Numbered from the stretch's first letter, positions 7,032 through 15,112 are shown. The stretch: DNA of 64,000 nucleotides from Bacteroidota bacterium (GCA_023437305.1 JAEZGN010000007.1:1-64000); one strand, 5' to 3'. The notes: generated from the letters alone by a model not told the origin. Translations and numbers: made by a program.

Positions 7032-7427
7032 ATGAAAAAAGAAATAAATGTTGTAGCTGCTGTTATAATCAGAGGTGACAAAGTTTTATGCACACAAAGA
7101 AATGATACTAAATATTTACCTTATAAGTGGGAATTTCCAGGAGGAAAAATTGAAGCGCAAGAAACCGAAAAAGGTGCTTTGATACGTGAAATAAGAGAAG
7201 AACTAAGTTGTACAATAGAAGTAAATGACAAAATAATAGAAGTTAGCCATGAATATGATTTTGCAATAGTAAACCTGACAGCTTTTTATTGTAATATCAT
7301 TTCTGAAGAAATCATACTCAATGAGCATAAAAAAATGACTTGGGCCAGATTTGATGAATTGAAATCACTCGACTGGGCTGAAGCGGATTTGCCCATAGTT
7401 AATCTGCTTCTAAAGATAAATTCTTAA
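7032..7427 (+). CDS. NUDIX hydrolase, MutT/(d)NTP pyrophosphohydrolase type
   Basis: This 131-residue protein carries a full Nudix box, GKIEAQETEKGALIREIREE (38-57), that satisfies GX5EX7REUXEE with G38, E44, R52, E53, E56 and E57. The N-terminal INVVAAVIIRGDKVLCTQR and WEFPGGK are typical of MutT-like enzymes that hydrolyse 8-oxo-dGTP or 5-substituted CTP/dCTP. Chromosomal MutT copies are common, but this one is divergently placed 57 bases from an EVE-HNH nuclease and is as AT-rich as the island around it. A role in removing altered dNTPs that would make host DNA a target is possible but unproven. Confidence 0.85.
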   Translation: MKKEINVVAAVIIRGDKVLCTQRNDTKYLPYKWEFPGGKIEAQETEKGALIREIREELSCTIEVNDKIIEVSHEYDFAIVNLTAFYCNIISEEIILNEHKKMTWARFDELKSLDWAEADLPIVNLLLKINS

Positions 7428-7442
7428 TTGGTTAATTGTAAG

Positions 7443-8168
7443 TTAATTTATAAGGTTCGCTTTTATGAGTTCAAGCCATCTTTTAATTTCTTTTTTCTGA
7501 TTCTGTTGCTCATTTAAGTACTCTGTAATAGTTTGATGTATATTTGTTGTAGCTTTTAAAACAAAAAGAAGTATTATTATGATAAACATTGCAATTATCC
7601 AAAATAAGATCATTTCTTCTTCACTAATTTTAGATAAAATCCATTTGAAAAATTCGGGGAAAATAGCTATTGAGATACCTAATAATAAAGATGCTCCTAA
7701 CATTGGAGTCTTTTCTTTATGTAAATATCTTTGTTCTTCATCCATGAGATGGATATAATGACTTACTCGTTCCAAATCATTAGAATCATTCTTTAATATT
7801 TTATTTGCAATTAGTAATTTATAGAATTCATTTAATCTCCTTTCTCTTAATTCTTTAAATTTTAGTTTATTGGTGGGTGCTTTAATATTTAATTCTTTAA
7901 ACTGCATGTTCTCATATCTTATAGACATTACTAAATATAAAACAAATAAAAGTATTATCCATATGCCTGAAAACCAAATAGGAACTAACCAGCTTAGAGT
8001 AAAAGAAGCATAGAAAAGCGAGATTATTATAGGCGAAAAAATTATCAACAATGCTATTGGGAACTGGAAGTACCAAGGTTTCTTTCCATATTTATTTAGA
8101 ACATCTTTATAAGCTTCTTCTATTACAACATTTGTTTCTTGTAAACTTTTTCTTATTGCTCTTTCCAT
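7443..8168 (-). CDS. Four-helix membrane protein of unknown function
   Basis: I do not recognise this 241-residue protein. It has two pairs of membrane helices: FPIALLIIFSPIIISLFY and WFSGIWIILLFVLYLVM near residues 36-85, then ASLLLGISIAIFPEFFKW and LFWIIAMFIIIILLFVL near 158-205. Between them lies a charged, helical cytoplasmic segment (ELNIKAPTNKLKFKELRERR, FYKLLIANKIL) and the C-terminus is a helical tail with NEQQNQKKEIKRWLELIK. Its end lies 15 bases from the convergent NUDIX gene. Membrane proteins in such islands often act as abortive-infection effectors, yet nothing in the sequence shows that here. Confidence 0.6.
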   Translation of the reverse strand: MERAIRKSLQETNVVIEEAYKDVLNKYGKKPWYFQFPIALLIIFSPIIISLFYASFTLSWLVPIWFSGIWIILLFVLYLVMSIRYENMQFKELNIKAPTNKLKFKELRERRLNEFYKLLIANKILKNDSNDLERVSHYIHLMDEEQRYLHKEKTPMLGASLLLGISIAIFPEFFKWILSKISEEEMILFWIIAMFIIIILLFVLKATTNIHQTITEYLNEQQNQKKEIKRWLELIKANLIN

Positions 8169-8239
8169 TTTTCTAAGTTTGTGTTTGTGAAAAATAATAT
8201 TAAGATTTATATTGTCATTTGATACGATGAATTTGAAGC

Positions 8240-9070
8240 TTACCCAAACCTAATCATATCAACTAACTGCATAAAATAATTAGCAGACCAAATATCCATT
8301 TCAGAAGTATTTTTAATAAATGGTTTAACGTCTGCTTTTACTAGATTTATATCGGTTTTAGAAATCTTTTCTTTGAGCATTCCCTTGAATTTATTTATAG
8401 TCAACTCTTCGGGATTGATATGATCAAATTGGTATGCTCTTTCACAGAAATGTTTAAAGTCGAGAGGGGTGTTGTTACGCACATACCATTCAAAGTCGTA
8501 CCAATCACGCCCCTTTACTCTATTTTTCCACGAACGGAATAGCAGAGCATGCATTTTGCCTGCATACAGATCAGGCAAAGAATAGCATCTAACCATAAAT
8601 GAGAACGGTAAAAGCAATAGTTTTGAATCAGTCGAAAAGCCAAGAGGAGGGTTTATATCTACTTCCAGTTTGATCTTAATACTTTTTTCTGTCCTAAACT
8701 GTAGATTATAAACTGCCGTATCATCTTTAAGAAATGCTGATTCTATAGTTGTTTGTTGTTGCTTTTCTTTTTTATTGATAATGACTTCACGGCCAAGAGC
8801 CTTAAATTCTGAGATGATGGGTTCAAAATAATCTTCAAGTGGAAATTTACCATTTTGTTCTAATAATGAAAAATCCATATCCTCAGAAAAACGTTGCAGT
8901 CCATAAAATATGCGCAGGCATGTTCCGCCATAGAAAGCAGCTTTATTGAAAAAACCACCCCTATATAAGCCTGCAAGAGCTATCTGCTGCATAACTTCAT
9001 GCACTGCATTTGTATAATCGTCATTTGTGTTTATCTCATATCGAGATAGCATTTGATCAAAAACATTCAT
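8240..9070 (-). CDS. abiEii: AbiEii nucleotidyltransferase toxin
   Basis: This 276-residue protein is the toxin of an AbiE type IV toxin-antitoxin and phage-abortive system. It has the nucleotidyltransferase core of the family: AAFYGGTCLRIFYGL (GGT at 48-50), then RFSEDMDFSLL with D64 and D66 as metal ligands, later LKLEVDINPPLGF and the DLYAGKMHALLFRSWKNRVKG region with R/K residues usual in AbiEii. AbiEii enzymes transfer nucleotides, in known cases to tRNA 3' ends, and stop growth unless the cognate AbiEi is present. The start overlaps the stop of the antitoxin gene by four bases (9067-9070). The length and motifs look complete. Confidence 0.88.
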   Translation of the reverse strand: MNVFDQMLSRYEINTNDDYTNAVHEVMQQIALAGLYRGGFFNKAAFYGGTCLRIFYGLQRFSEDMDFSLLEQNGKFPLEDYFEPIISEFKALGREVIINKKEKQQQTTIESAFLKDDTAVYNLQFRTEKSIKIKLEVDINPPLGFSTDSKLLLLPFSFMVRCYSLPDLYAGKMHALLFRSWKNRVKGRDWYDFEWYVRNNTPLDFKHFCERAYQFDHINPEELTINKFKGMLKEKISKTDINLVKADVKPFIKNTSEMDIWSANYFMQLVDMIRFG

Positions 9071-9699
9071 CTTGTCAATAGTTTATATAGTTGAGTTAAC
9101 TCTGTTTTCTTTTTGCCAGTTTCTAGACATTGCCTAATAATATCTGTATTAAGAGATTCAATAGACGAAAAATCTATTCTTAAATCTTCCTCTAAATAGG
9201 TTTGCATTGCCTTTACTGATTGTATTCTCAGGCGTGGTGTAGTAATAATCATATCACATAAAGCTTTTTCGGGCGAAGCTATTAAAAAAGCATATTGATT
9301 GTTGACAATTTCTTGCTTAATACCAATCTCGTAATAATTCTTATCCGTAGTTATATATTCATAATTACCTAATGGTGTTTCAAAGCTTTTAGAACGCTTA
9401 ATAGTCATTGATCGGACTATATGTACTCTTTCGGGAATAAGCCCGTAAAAAGACAGAGCAGTCTCTAACGATACATAAGATGGACCGTAAAGATGATTTG
9501 CCACCAATTCACGAGGAATGGGTTGATGACTAATCTTAGGAGATATAACATATAATCCTTTTTTTAAGCGAATTATTTCACCATTTTTCTCTAAAGATGA
9601 TATTTTATCCTTTACTGACTTATAATTGTCTAATTCTGCCGTCAAATTACTATATTCGACAGGGATAATCCCAAATTGAGCAAGGTTATTCATTTGCAT
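9067..9699 (-). CDS. abiEi: AbiEi antitoxin and autorepressor
   Basis: This 210-residue protein has an N-terminal winged-helix (residues 1-60; SVKDKISSLEKNGEIIRLKK, then GLYVI) and a C-terminal antitoxin domain (PRELVANHLYGPSYVSLETA, LSFYGLIPERV, FLIASPEKALCDMI), the layout of AbiEi antitoxins that bind operator DNA and neutralise AbiEii. ATG at 9699 is used; a second ATG two codons later is equally possible. A TAnnTTTG element lies at 9717-9724 on the minus strand, and a dyad with two TTCGAT repeats lies just upstream (9732-9766). The stop overlaps the toxin start by four bases, so the antitoxin is made first. Confidence 0.88.
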   Translation of the reverse strand: MQMNNLAQFGIIPVEYSNLTAELDNYKSVKDKISSLEKNGEIIRLKKGLYVISPKISHQPIPRELVANHLYGPSYVSLETALSFYGLIPERVHIVRSMTIKRSKSFETPLGNYEYITTDKNYYEIGIKQEIVNNQYAFLIASPEKALCDMIITTPRLRIQSVKAMQTYLEEDLRIDFSSIESLNTDIIRQCLETGKKKTELTQLYKLLTR

Positions 9700-9716
9700 T
9701 TAATTAAATCCTTTTA

Positions 9717-9766
9717 CAAATATAGTAATTTATACATATATATTCGATATTTGTTCGATTATGTAT
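9717..9766 (-). promoter_or_regulatory. abiE promoter and probable AbiEi operator
   Basis: CAAATATA at 9717-9724 is TATATTTG on the minus strand, a good -7 element 18 bases from the abiEi start. Upstream of it ATACATA (9732-9738) and TATGTAT (9760-9766) form a 7-bp inverted repeat that encloses two TTCGAT copies 11 bases apart (9743-9748, 9754-9759). AbiEi proteins are known to repress their own promoters at repeats of this sort; binding here is inferred. Confidence 0.5.
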
Positions 9767-9825
9767 GTAGAAATCACTAATGGAGTTTTCTGTAATCTTT
9801 GTTGATAAATACTTATTAGTTTATT

Positions 9826-9855
9826 ATTGACATTCAGGATCTTTGCTTATTTTTG
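9826..9855 (+). promoter_or_regulatory. Promoter of the 809-residue nuclease-ATPase gene
   Basis: ATTG (9826-9829) and TATTTTTG (9848-9855) are separated by 18 bases, close to the Bacteroidota TTTG-N19-21-TAnnTTTG form. The start codon is 34 bases after the -7 element. It is independent of, and divergent from, the abiE promoter. Confidence 0.45.
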
Positions 9856-9889
9856 AAAAAGATCCCTATTTTACTAAAGATAAGAAAAT

Positions 9890-12319
9890 ATGAGCATAAA
9901 TATATATGAAAATGGAAGAAATGTTCTTCAAGAGTTAATGAATGAATTTGCTTCTATTGATAAAGAAAAATTCAATGAGGCAGATACTAGATTTCGATTC
10001 ATTGATAAAATACTTGTCGAATGTTTAAATTGGAGTCCAAAAGATATATATAATGAAGATGTAAAAGATAATCATTATGCTGATTACAGGCTTGATTTAT
10101 TTAGACCTGTTGCGGTCTGGGAGGCAAAAAAGACTGGCAACTATTTTGAACTACCTATAGGTAGTTCAAAACTTATCATGCCATTAAAGTCAATATGTAA
10201 AGACAATCCAGATATAAACAAGGCTCTAAAGCAAGTTAGTGGCTATTGTCATGAAAGGGGGATTAAGATTGGGGTTGTATCAAATGGTTGGCAATTAATT
10301 GCTTTTATAGCTAATAGAAATGATTCGGTTCCACCTTTAACTGGAAATTGCTTAGTTGTACCATCTTTAGAGGTTTTCGAAAAAAATTATAAAGAAATTT
10401 GGAATTGCTTATCTAAGAATGGTTTTCAGGAAGATTATATCACGAAAAAACTATTGGGAGGAGTAGAAGAACAACTACCTCCAAAACTCTCATCCAATAT
10501 AACAAATTATCCAGGGATAAAAAATAGGAATCCATTTCAGGTTGAATTGGAAATAATAAGTGACTTAGTACTTGAAGATGTTATTAGAGAAGAATCTATA
10601 GAAAGAGACTTTTTAAAAGATTGTTATTGTAAGAGTGGCTCCTTATCTCAATACTCCCTGTTAAGTAAGCAAATACTTACTACAAGATATGCATACTTAT
10701 TTGAAAATAATGATCGAAAAGCTGTTCTTGAACAAGTTGCAAACAGGAAGGGGCTATCAAGCGACCTTTTAGAACTTTTTGCCAATGGTTTAAGCAAGCG
10801 GCCGGTTCTTTTAATAGGTGATGTAGGAGTTGGGAAATCAACATTTATTGATAATTTATTATTAGTCGAATATCCTAATATTCTGGAACGATCAATCACT
10901 TTCAAGATTGATTTAGGCTCAAGGGCAATAATATCAATCGATTTGAAAAATGCAATTCTACAAATTATTAAACAACAATTGTCAGAGTTGTATAAGATTG
11001 ATATCACGGAGGATAACTTTGTTAGAAATGCATACTATCTTGACTTAGAAAATTTTAAAAAAGGAGTTTCGGTAAAAAGATTATATGAAATTGATACTGT
11101 AGAAGCTTTGAAAAAAGAAATTGAATTTCTAACAAAGTTAATTTCAAATGAAAGCGAGCATTTAAAGAAGTCGCTTGAGTATATTTGTAAAAATCAAAAA
11201 AAACAAATTGTTATCTTTATTGATAATTGTGACCAAAGAAACAATGATGATCAACAAACAGCTTTTTTAATAGCACAAGAATTAGCTTCTGACTGGTCTG
11301 TCATTGTATTTGTATGCCTACGTCCTGAAACATTTCATAGAACAAAAAAGAAAGATGGTGCGTTAAGCGGTTACCATCCCAAAGCATTTACTATAGCACC
11401 TCCTAGAATAGATGATGTTATAAACAAACGTTTATCTTTTGCTCAAAAAATAACAAGAGGAGAAGTTCAATTAAGCAAATTAGCCAGTAAGACAAGTTTC
11501 TCCAAACTTGAGATTTTGATTCAATGTTTTATTGATTCACTAGAAGCAAATCAAGCTCTATATATGTTCTTCGAAAATGTATCTAATGGAAATATACGAA
11601 AGGCTATAGAGCTTATTAAGAAGTTTTTTAGCAGTGGGCATGTTAATACAGAAAAAATTATTAATATAGCAGAATCAACAGGAAAATATATAATTCCGGT
11701 ACATGAAATTTTAAGAAGTGTTATTTATGGTGATAACGAACATTATAGTCCTGTTAATTCAGAAATAACGAATCTTTTTGATGTTAGAGTAAATGATCCC
11801 AAAGATCATTTTACAATTTCGCTTATACTTGGATTATTGCAGGATTATTCTGTAAATAACCGAAATGAAGGATTTGTCTCGATAAAGGATATTTATGAAT
11901 ATATGCAAAAACTTGGCTATATTCCAATGACTGTCGATTTAGCACTTAATTTCATGTACTCTAAAGAGTTATTCGAAACTTCTGAAAAAGGGAACTACCT
12001 CGATACTGACAGAAATGAATTGATGTTAAGGGCGACTGGAACTGGAATCTATCACTTAACTCATTTACAAAACAGCTTTACATACATTGATGCTATGATT
12101 GTTGACATTCCAATCTTTCATCAAGAGAATAGAGAACAAATTGTTAATGCTTTGGGTATAGAACAGCGACTTAACAGGGCATTATATCTTGCAGATTACC
12201 TAGATAGTATTTGGGATAAAGAAAATTTCCTGAACACTCACTTTGTGTGGAAACACAAATCACAAGAATTACGTAATGATATTGATAAGATTAGGTATAG
12301 AATTCTAACTTCTACATAA
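9890..12319 (+). CDS. HsdR_N/PD-(D/E)XK-like nuclease fused to a P-loop ATPase
   Basis: I do not recognise a named system for this 809-residue protein. Residues 20-170 look like the type I restriction HsdR N-terminal nuclease: FRFIDKILVECLNWSP, then ADYRLDLFRPVAVWEAKKTG with D65, E78 and K80 as the PD-(D/E)XK triad, then GVVSNGWQLIAFI, the usual 'ivtNG..w.lf' strand. A P-loop NTPase domain follows with Walker A GDVGVGKST (310-318), Walker B IVIFIDNCDQ (440-449) and VIVFVCLRPETF (471-482), then APPRIDDVINKRLSFAQ (503-519). The last 250 residues contain winged-helix-like segments. There is no helicase motif set, so it is not an HsdR subunit. The architecture suggests an ATP-gated DNA nuclease for defence. 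It is the single gene between the divergent abiE promoter and base 12320. Confidence 0.7.
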   Translation: MSINIYENGRNVLQELMNEFASIDKEKFNEADTRFRFIDKILVECLNWSPKDIYNEDVKDNHYADYRLDLFRPVAVWEAKKTGNYFELPIGSSKLIMPLKSICKDNPDINKALKQVSGYCHERGIKIGVVSNGWQLIAFIANRNDSVPPLTGNCLVVPSLEVFEKNYKEIWNCLSKNGFQEDYITKKLLGGVEEQLPPKLSSNITNYPGIKNRNPFQVELEIISDLVLEDVIREESIERDFLKDCYCKSGSLSQYSLLSKQILTTRYAYLFENNDRKAVLEQVANRKGLSSDLLELFANGLSKRPVLLIGDVGVGKSTFIDNLLLVEYPNILERSITFKIDLGSRAIISIDLKNAILQIIKQQLSELYKIDITEDNFVRNAYYLDLENFKKGVSVKRLYEIDTVEALKKEIEFLTKLISNESEHLKKSLEYICKNQKKQIVIFIDNCDQRNNDDQQTAFLIAQELASDWSVIVFVCLRPETFHRTKKKDGALSGYHPKAFTIAPPRIDDVINKRLSFAQKITRGEVQLSKLASKTSFSKLEILIQCFIDSLEANQALYMFFENVSNGNIRKAIELIKKFFSSGHVNTEKIINIAESTGKYIIPVHEILRSVIYGDNEHYSPVNSEITNLFDVRVNDPKDHFTISLILGLLQDYSVNNRNEGFVSIKDIYEYMQKLGYIPMTVDLALNFMYSKELFETSEKGNYLDTDRNELMLRATGTGIYHLTHLQNSFTYIDAMIVDIPIFHQENREQIVNALGIEQRLNRALYLADYLDSIWDKENFLNTHFVWKHKSQELRNDIDKIRYRILTST

Positions 12320-12397
12320 AAAAATGTTATTATTTAAATTATTTGAGTGAAATAAAAGGTGAAATAATTATAAATGTAACACAACTGATAAGCTAAA

Positions 12398-12581
12398 TTA
12401 ATCCACCTTTAGTCCACCTCTAATCATTGAATCCCTTATCAATAAACAAAAACAATTTTCTGCATCGGAAAGTAACAACGAATCTTCATCCATAGATTGA
12501 ATTATATCACAAAATTCGGCATCGGGATATTTCTCCACATTGCTAATAAAAAGTTGAAAAAAGAGTAGCTAACCATGGACT
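12398..12581 (-). pseudogene. Possible gene remnant reading ...NVEKYPDAEFCDIIQSMDED...
   Basis: On the minus strand a frame is open from just after a TGA (12582-12584) to TAA (12398-12400), about 60 codons, with NVEKYPDAEFCDIIQSMDED and LLIRDSMIRGGLKVD. Its composition looks coding, yet the only ATG is at 12493 and would give about 31 residues. It overlaps the start of the HEAT-like gene on the other strand. It may be the 3' end of a gene lost when the island was inserted. The remaining gap 12320-12397 shows nothing else. Confidence 0.3.
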
Positions 12582-13102
12582 TCAAAACCAAATTATCAGA
12601 GCGAATTGGTATAGATGATATCCATGAAATAGTTAATTTAAGTCAGCAAAGTGACAAACGAAAGCAAGAATTATATGATTTAGTTATTGGAGAAGATGAA
12701 ACTATTGGATATCACGCAGCTTGGATTTTCACACATTTTTCTCCGGAAGCTAATAAATGGTTGTATGAAAAACAAGATGAGCTTATTGATGAAGTAATGA
12801 CATGTGAGCATGGAGGTAAACGGAGGGTTATCCTCAATTTGCTTTATAAACAACCTCTGGCAGATCCTCCGAGGGTTGATTTTTTGGATTTCTGTCTCGA
12901 GCGAATGCTCTCAGTTAAAGAATTACCCGGAGTGCAGTCACTTTGTATGAAAATAGCTTACGAGCTATGTCGTACTATTCCTGAATTAACGCAAGAATTG
13001 AAAACAATACTCGAAATGATGGAAGGCGAACTGTGCCCGGCTATCAGATCTGTGCGAAAGAATATTCTTAAAGCAATTCCGAAAGGGAAAAGCTTACAGT
13101 AA
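12575..13102 (+). CDS. HEAT-repeat-like hypothetical protein, 175 residues
   Basis: The protein is all-helical with a repeat-like layout: helices around residues 14-40 (DDIHEIVNLSQQSDKRKQEL), 45-60 (GYHAAWIFTHFSPEANKWLY), 68-95 (DELIDEVMTCEHGGKRRVIL, NLL) and 100-160. The AAWIFTHF and GGKRRVILNLLYKQPL segments resemble HEAT-type hairpins used for protein contacts. Proteins of this size and pattern occur in Bacteroidales without a known function. The start ATG at 12575 follows AAGAGTAGCTAACC; no better start exists. Its base composition is closer to the housekeeping genes that follow than to the defence island, so the chromosomal backbone may resume here. Confidence 0.6.
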   Translation: MDFKTKLSERIGIDDIHEIVNLSQQSDKRKQELYDLVIGEDETIGYHAAWIFTHFSPEANKWLYEKQDELIDEVMTCEHGGKRRVILNLLYKQPLADPPRVDFLDFCLERMLSVKELPGVQSLCMKIAYELCRTIPELTQELKTILEMMEGELCPAIRSVRKNILKAIPKGKSLQ

Positions 13103-13281
13103 GGCTTAATCAACAAAGATTATTACAACTCTTGTTCTTAACTAAGGGGATGTCTACAACACACTATATAACAAAACTTTATAGCGAACAACGATAGCTA
13201 TCTACACTTAAGGAAAAACATCTACCTATCTCACATTGATTATATCTATTAAATCTTCACTCATATCAGTAAATCATATTA

Positions 13282-13289
13282 TATATTTG
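13282..13289 (+). promoter_or_regulatory. Promoter -7 element (TATATTTG) of trhO
   Basis: TATATTTG ends 51 bases before the trhO start codon. No good -33 TTTG is seen. The rest of the gap 13103-13340 is AT-rich and holds no recognisable gene. Confidence 0.45.
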
Positions 13290-13340
13290 CACTCGTATAG
13301 AAACTTACAACCTGTTCAATTTTTTTAATTAATATATAAA

Positions 13341-14363
13341 ATGCAATTATATAATACATTAAGTAACGAAGAAAGAGAGAAATTAATAGATCAAGTCGGT
13401 GTTAACAGGCTTACTTTATCATTCTACGCTTATGCCCACATCGATGATCCCCAACAGTTCAGAGACGAACTCTTTGTAAGATGGAACGAGCTGGATGTGC
13501 TGGGGCGTATATATGTAGCCAAAGAAGGGATCAATGCCCAATTATCATTACCCGCTCATAATATGAGTGCCTTTAAAGATTTTTTGGATACTTATGCCTT
13601 TCTGAAAGACATCAGGTTGAACATCGCAGTAGAGCATGACAATAAATCTTTCCTCAAATTGAAGATAAAGGTAAGAGACAAGATTGTAGCTGATGGACTT
13701 AACGACAACACCTTTGATGTTACAAACATAGGTATTCATCTCAAAGCACGCGACTTTAACAATATGATGGACGACCCCGATACCATCGTCATTGATATGC
13801 GTAACCATTACGAAAGTGAAATAGGGCATTTTGAAGGGGCTATCACTCCCGATGTAACTACATTCAGAGAATCGCTTCCGATTATAAATGACCAGTTGAA
13901 GGACTACAAAGACTCTAAAAAACTATTGATGTACTGCACCGGAGGTATCCGTTGCGAAAAGGCAAGTGCATATTTCAAACACCAAGGCTTCCGAAACGTA
14001 TATCAGTTAGAAGGAGGTATTATCGAATATACCCGTCAAATAAAGTCGGAAGGGCTGAAATCGAGATTTATAGGCAAGAACTTTGTATTCGACAATCGTC
14101 TCGGAGAACGAATCACCGATGATGTTATAGCTCATTGCCATCAATGTGGAGAGCCGTGCGATACGCATACCAATTGTGCAAACGAAGGCTGTCACCTCTT
14201 GTTTATACAATGCCCACAATGTGCCCAAAAGATGCATAATTGCTGTTCCGATGCGTGCAAAAATATCGTTACACTACCTCAAGAGCAAAGGAAAATATTG
14301 CGTAAAGGTATCAAAAATGATACGATGATTTTTAGAAAAGGGAAAAGGTTACAAAAACTTTAA
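13341..14363 (+). CDS. trhO: tRNA uridine-34 hydroxylase, rhodanese-like (TrhO/YceA)
   Basis: This 340-residue enzyme belongs to the YceA/TrhO family, which makes 5-hydroxyuridine at the wobble position of certain tRNAs. The N-terminal domain (SFYAYAHIDDPQQFRDELFV, then GRIYVAKEGINAQLSLP) is the family-specific acylphosphatase-like part. The rhodanese domain contains VIDMRNHYESEIGHFEGAI and the active loop LMYCTGGIRCEKASAY with its cysteine. A C-terminal cysteine-rich zinc-like region follows (CHQCGEPCDTHTNC, CHLLFIQCPQCAQKMHNCC). Length and domains are complete. It stands alone, with its own -7 element. Confidence 0.92.
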   Translation: MQLYNTLSNEEREKLIDQVGVNRLTLSFYAYAHIDDPQQFRDELFVRWNELDVLGRIYVAKEGINAQLSLPAHNMSAFKDFLDTYAFLKDIRLNIAVEHDNKSFLKLKIKVRDKIVADGLNDNTFDVTNIGIHLKARDFNNMMDDPDTIVIDMRNHYESEIGHFEGAITPDVTTFRESLPIINDQLKDYKDSKKLLMYCTGGIRCEKASAYFKHQGFRNVYQLEGGIIEYTRQIKSEGLKSRFIGKNFVFDNRLGERITDDVIAHCHQCGEPCDTHTNCANEGCHLLFIQCPQCAQKMHNCCSDACKNIVTLPQEQRKILRKGIKNDTMIFRKGKRLQKL

Positions 14364-14513
14364 TTGGGGGAAGTATCAATTAAAAGAACCGGAAAATATG
14401 GTTCTCGATATTCCACAGGAACAGAACTAAAATATGTTGAAACAGATACAATAAAGAAAAAGCCTATCTTTAATGAAGGGAAGTGTAAAATAGAAATCTC
14501 TAAAAAGATTTAG
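14364..14513 (+). pseudogene. In-frame open stretch directly after the trhO stop
   Basis: After the trhO TAA the same frame stays open for 49 codons to TAG at 14511-14513, reading LGEVSIKRTGKYGSRYSTGT, then ELKYVETDTIKKKPIFNEGK and CKIEISKKI. There is no ATG; TTG at 14364 directly follows the stop. The basic, strand-forming text looks like the end of an unrelated gene, so it is more probably a remnant than a read-through extension. It ends four bases before the convergent HEPN-like gene. Confidence 0.25.
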
Positions 14514-14517
14514 TTGA

Positions 14518-15111
14518 CTATCCATACATTTCTAACTCTTGTTCACGCAACTCATTTAAATCAATAAATAATTGATTTAGTATTGGATATATGATGGATA
14601 TAAGATGCTCATCAAAACCTTGGTCTGATACATATTTTCCGAGAATAAATTGGTTATCTTTACTTATATCGCTAATACGCATCTCATATTTATTCCCACT
14701 TCGATCGCTTAAATGTCTTTTGTTCACTTTGACTTCTCCATTTTGCTTAATCTCTTCATAGCCATCTTGGAAAATATGACAGGCATTATGTCTTCGGTAC
14801 TCTATATATCGATATTCCTCATCTGTAAATGCTGATTTGATGTCAGAAATAGCAGTATTTAATCTCGTATAAATGCGGTATTTTATTTTATTATGCCCTT
14901 TTTTCAATATTCTAGCTACTTCCACTGCATATCTTTCTCCTTCGGTGAATAACTCTGACAGATTAACATATAGCAATTTACAATATAAAAAGTTATATTC
15001 TTTATTCAAGCTATCATTAAGAAAGAATAACTGTCTTACCCATTGCCAAAATTGTTCTTGCTGCTGTAATATCTGAATACTATACTTAAACTTAAATTCA
15101 CCTCTCTCCAT
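14518..15111 (-). CDS. Possible HEPN-type ribonuclease, partner of the MNT-HEPN gene
   Basis: I do not recognise this 197-residue family by name. It is mostly helical (QQQEQFWQWVRQLFFLNDSL, EYNFLYCKLLYVNLSEL, KYRIYTRLNTAISDIKSAF) and carries RHNACH at 107-112, which fits the HEPN ribonuclease motif R-[NDH]-xxx-H. The motif sits at the head of a helix after a charged segment, as in HEPN toxins. The last 80 residues contain a beta-strand part (GEVKVNKRHLSDRSGNKYEM). Its start lies one base after the stop of the upstream nucleotidyltransferase-HEPN gene, so the two are translated together. A toxin role is an inference from the motif and pairing; the motif alone could occur by chance. Confidence 0.55.
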   Translation of the reverse strand: MERGEFKFKYSIQILQQQEQFWQWVRQLFFLNDSLNKEYNFLYCKLLYVNLSELFTEGERYAVEVARILKKGHNKIKYRIYTRLNTAISDIKSAFTDEEYRYIEYRRHNACHIFQDGYEEIKQNGEVKVNKRHLSDRSGNKYEMRISDISKDNQFILGKYVSDQGFDEHLISIIYPILNQLFIDLNELREQELEMYG

Positions 15112-15112
15112 A

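Noticed and set aside
9890..12319. Type I restriction enzyme HsdR subunit
   Set aside because: The N-terminal nuclease part fits, but there are no helicase motifs and no hsdM or hsdS genes beside it.
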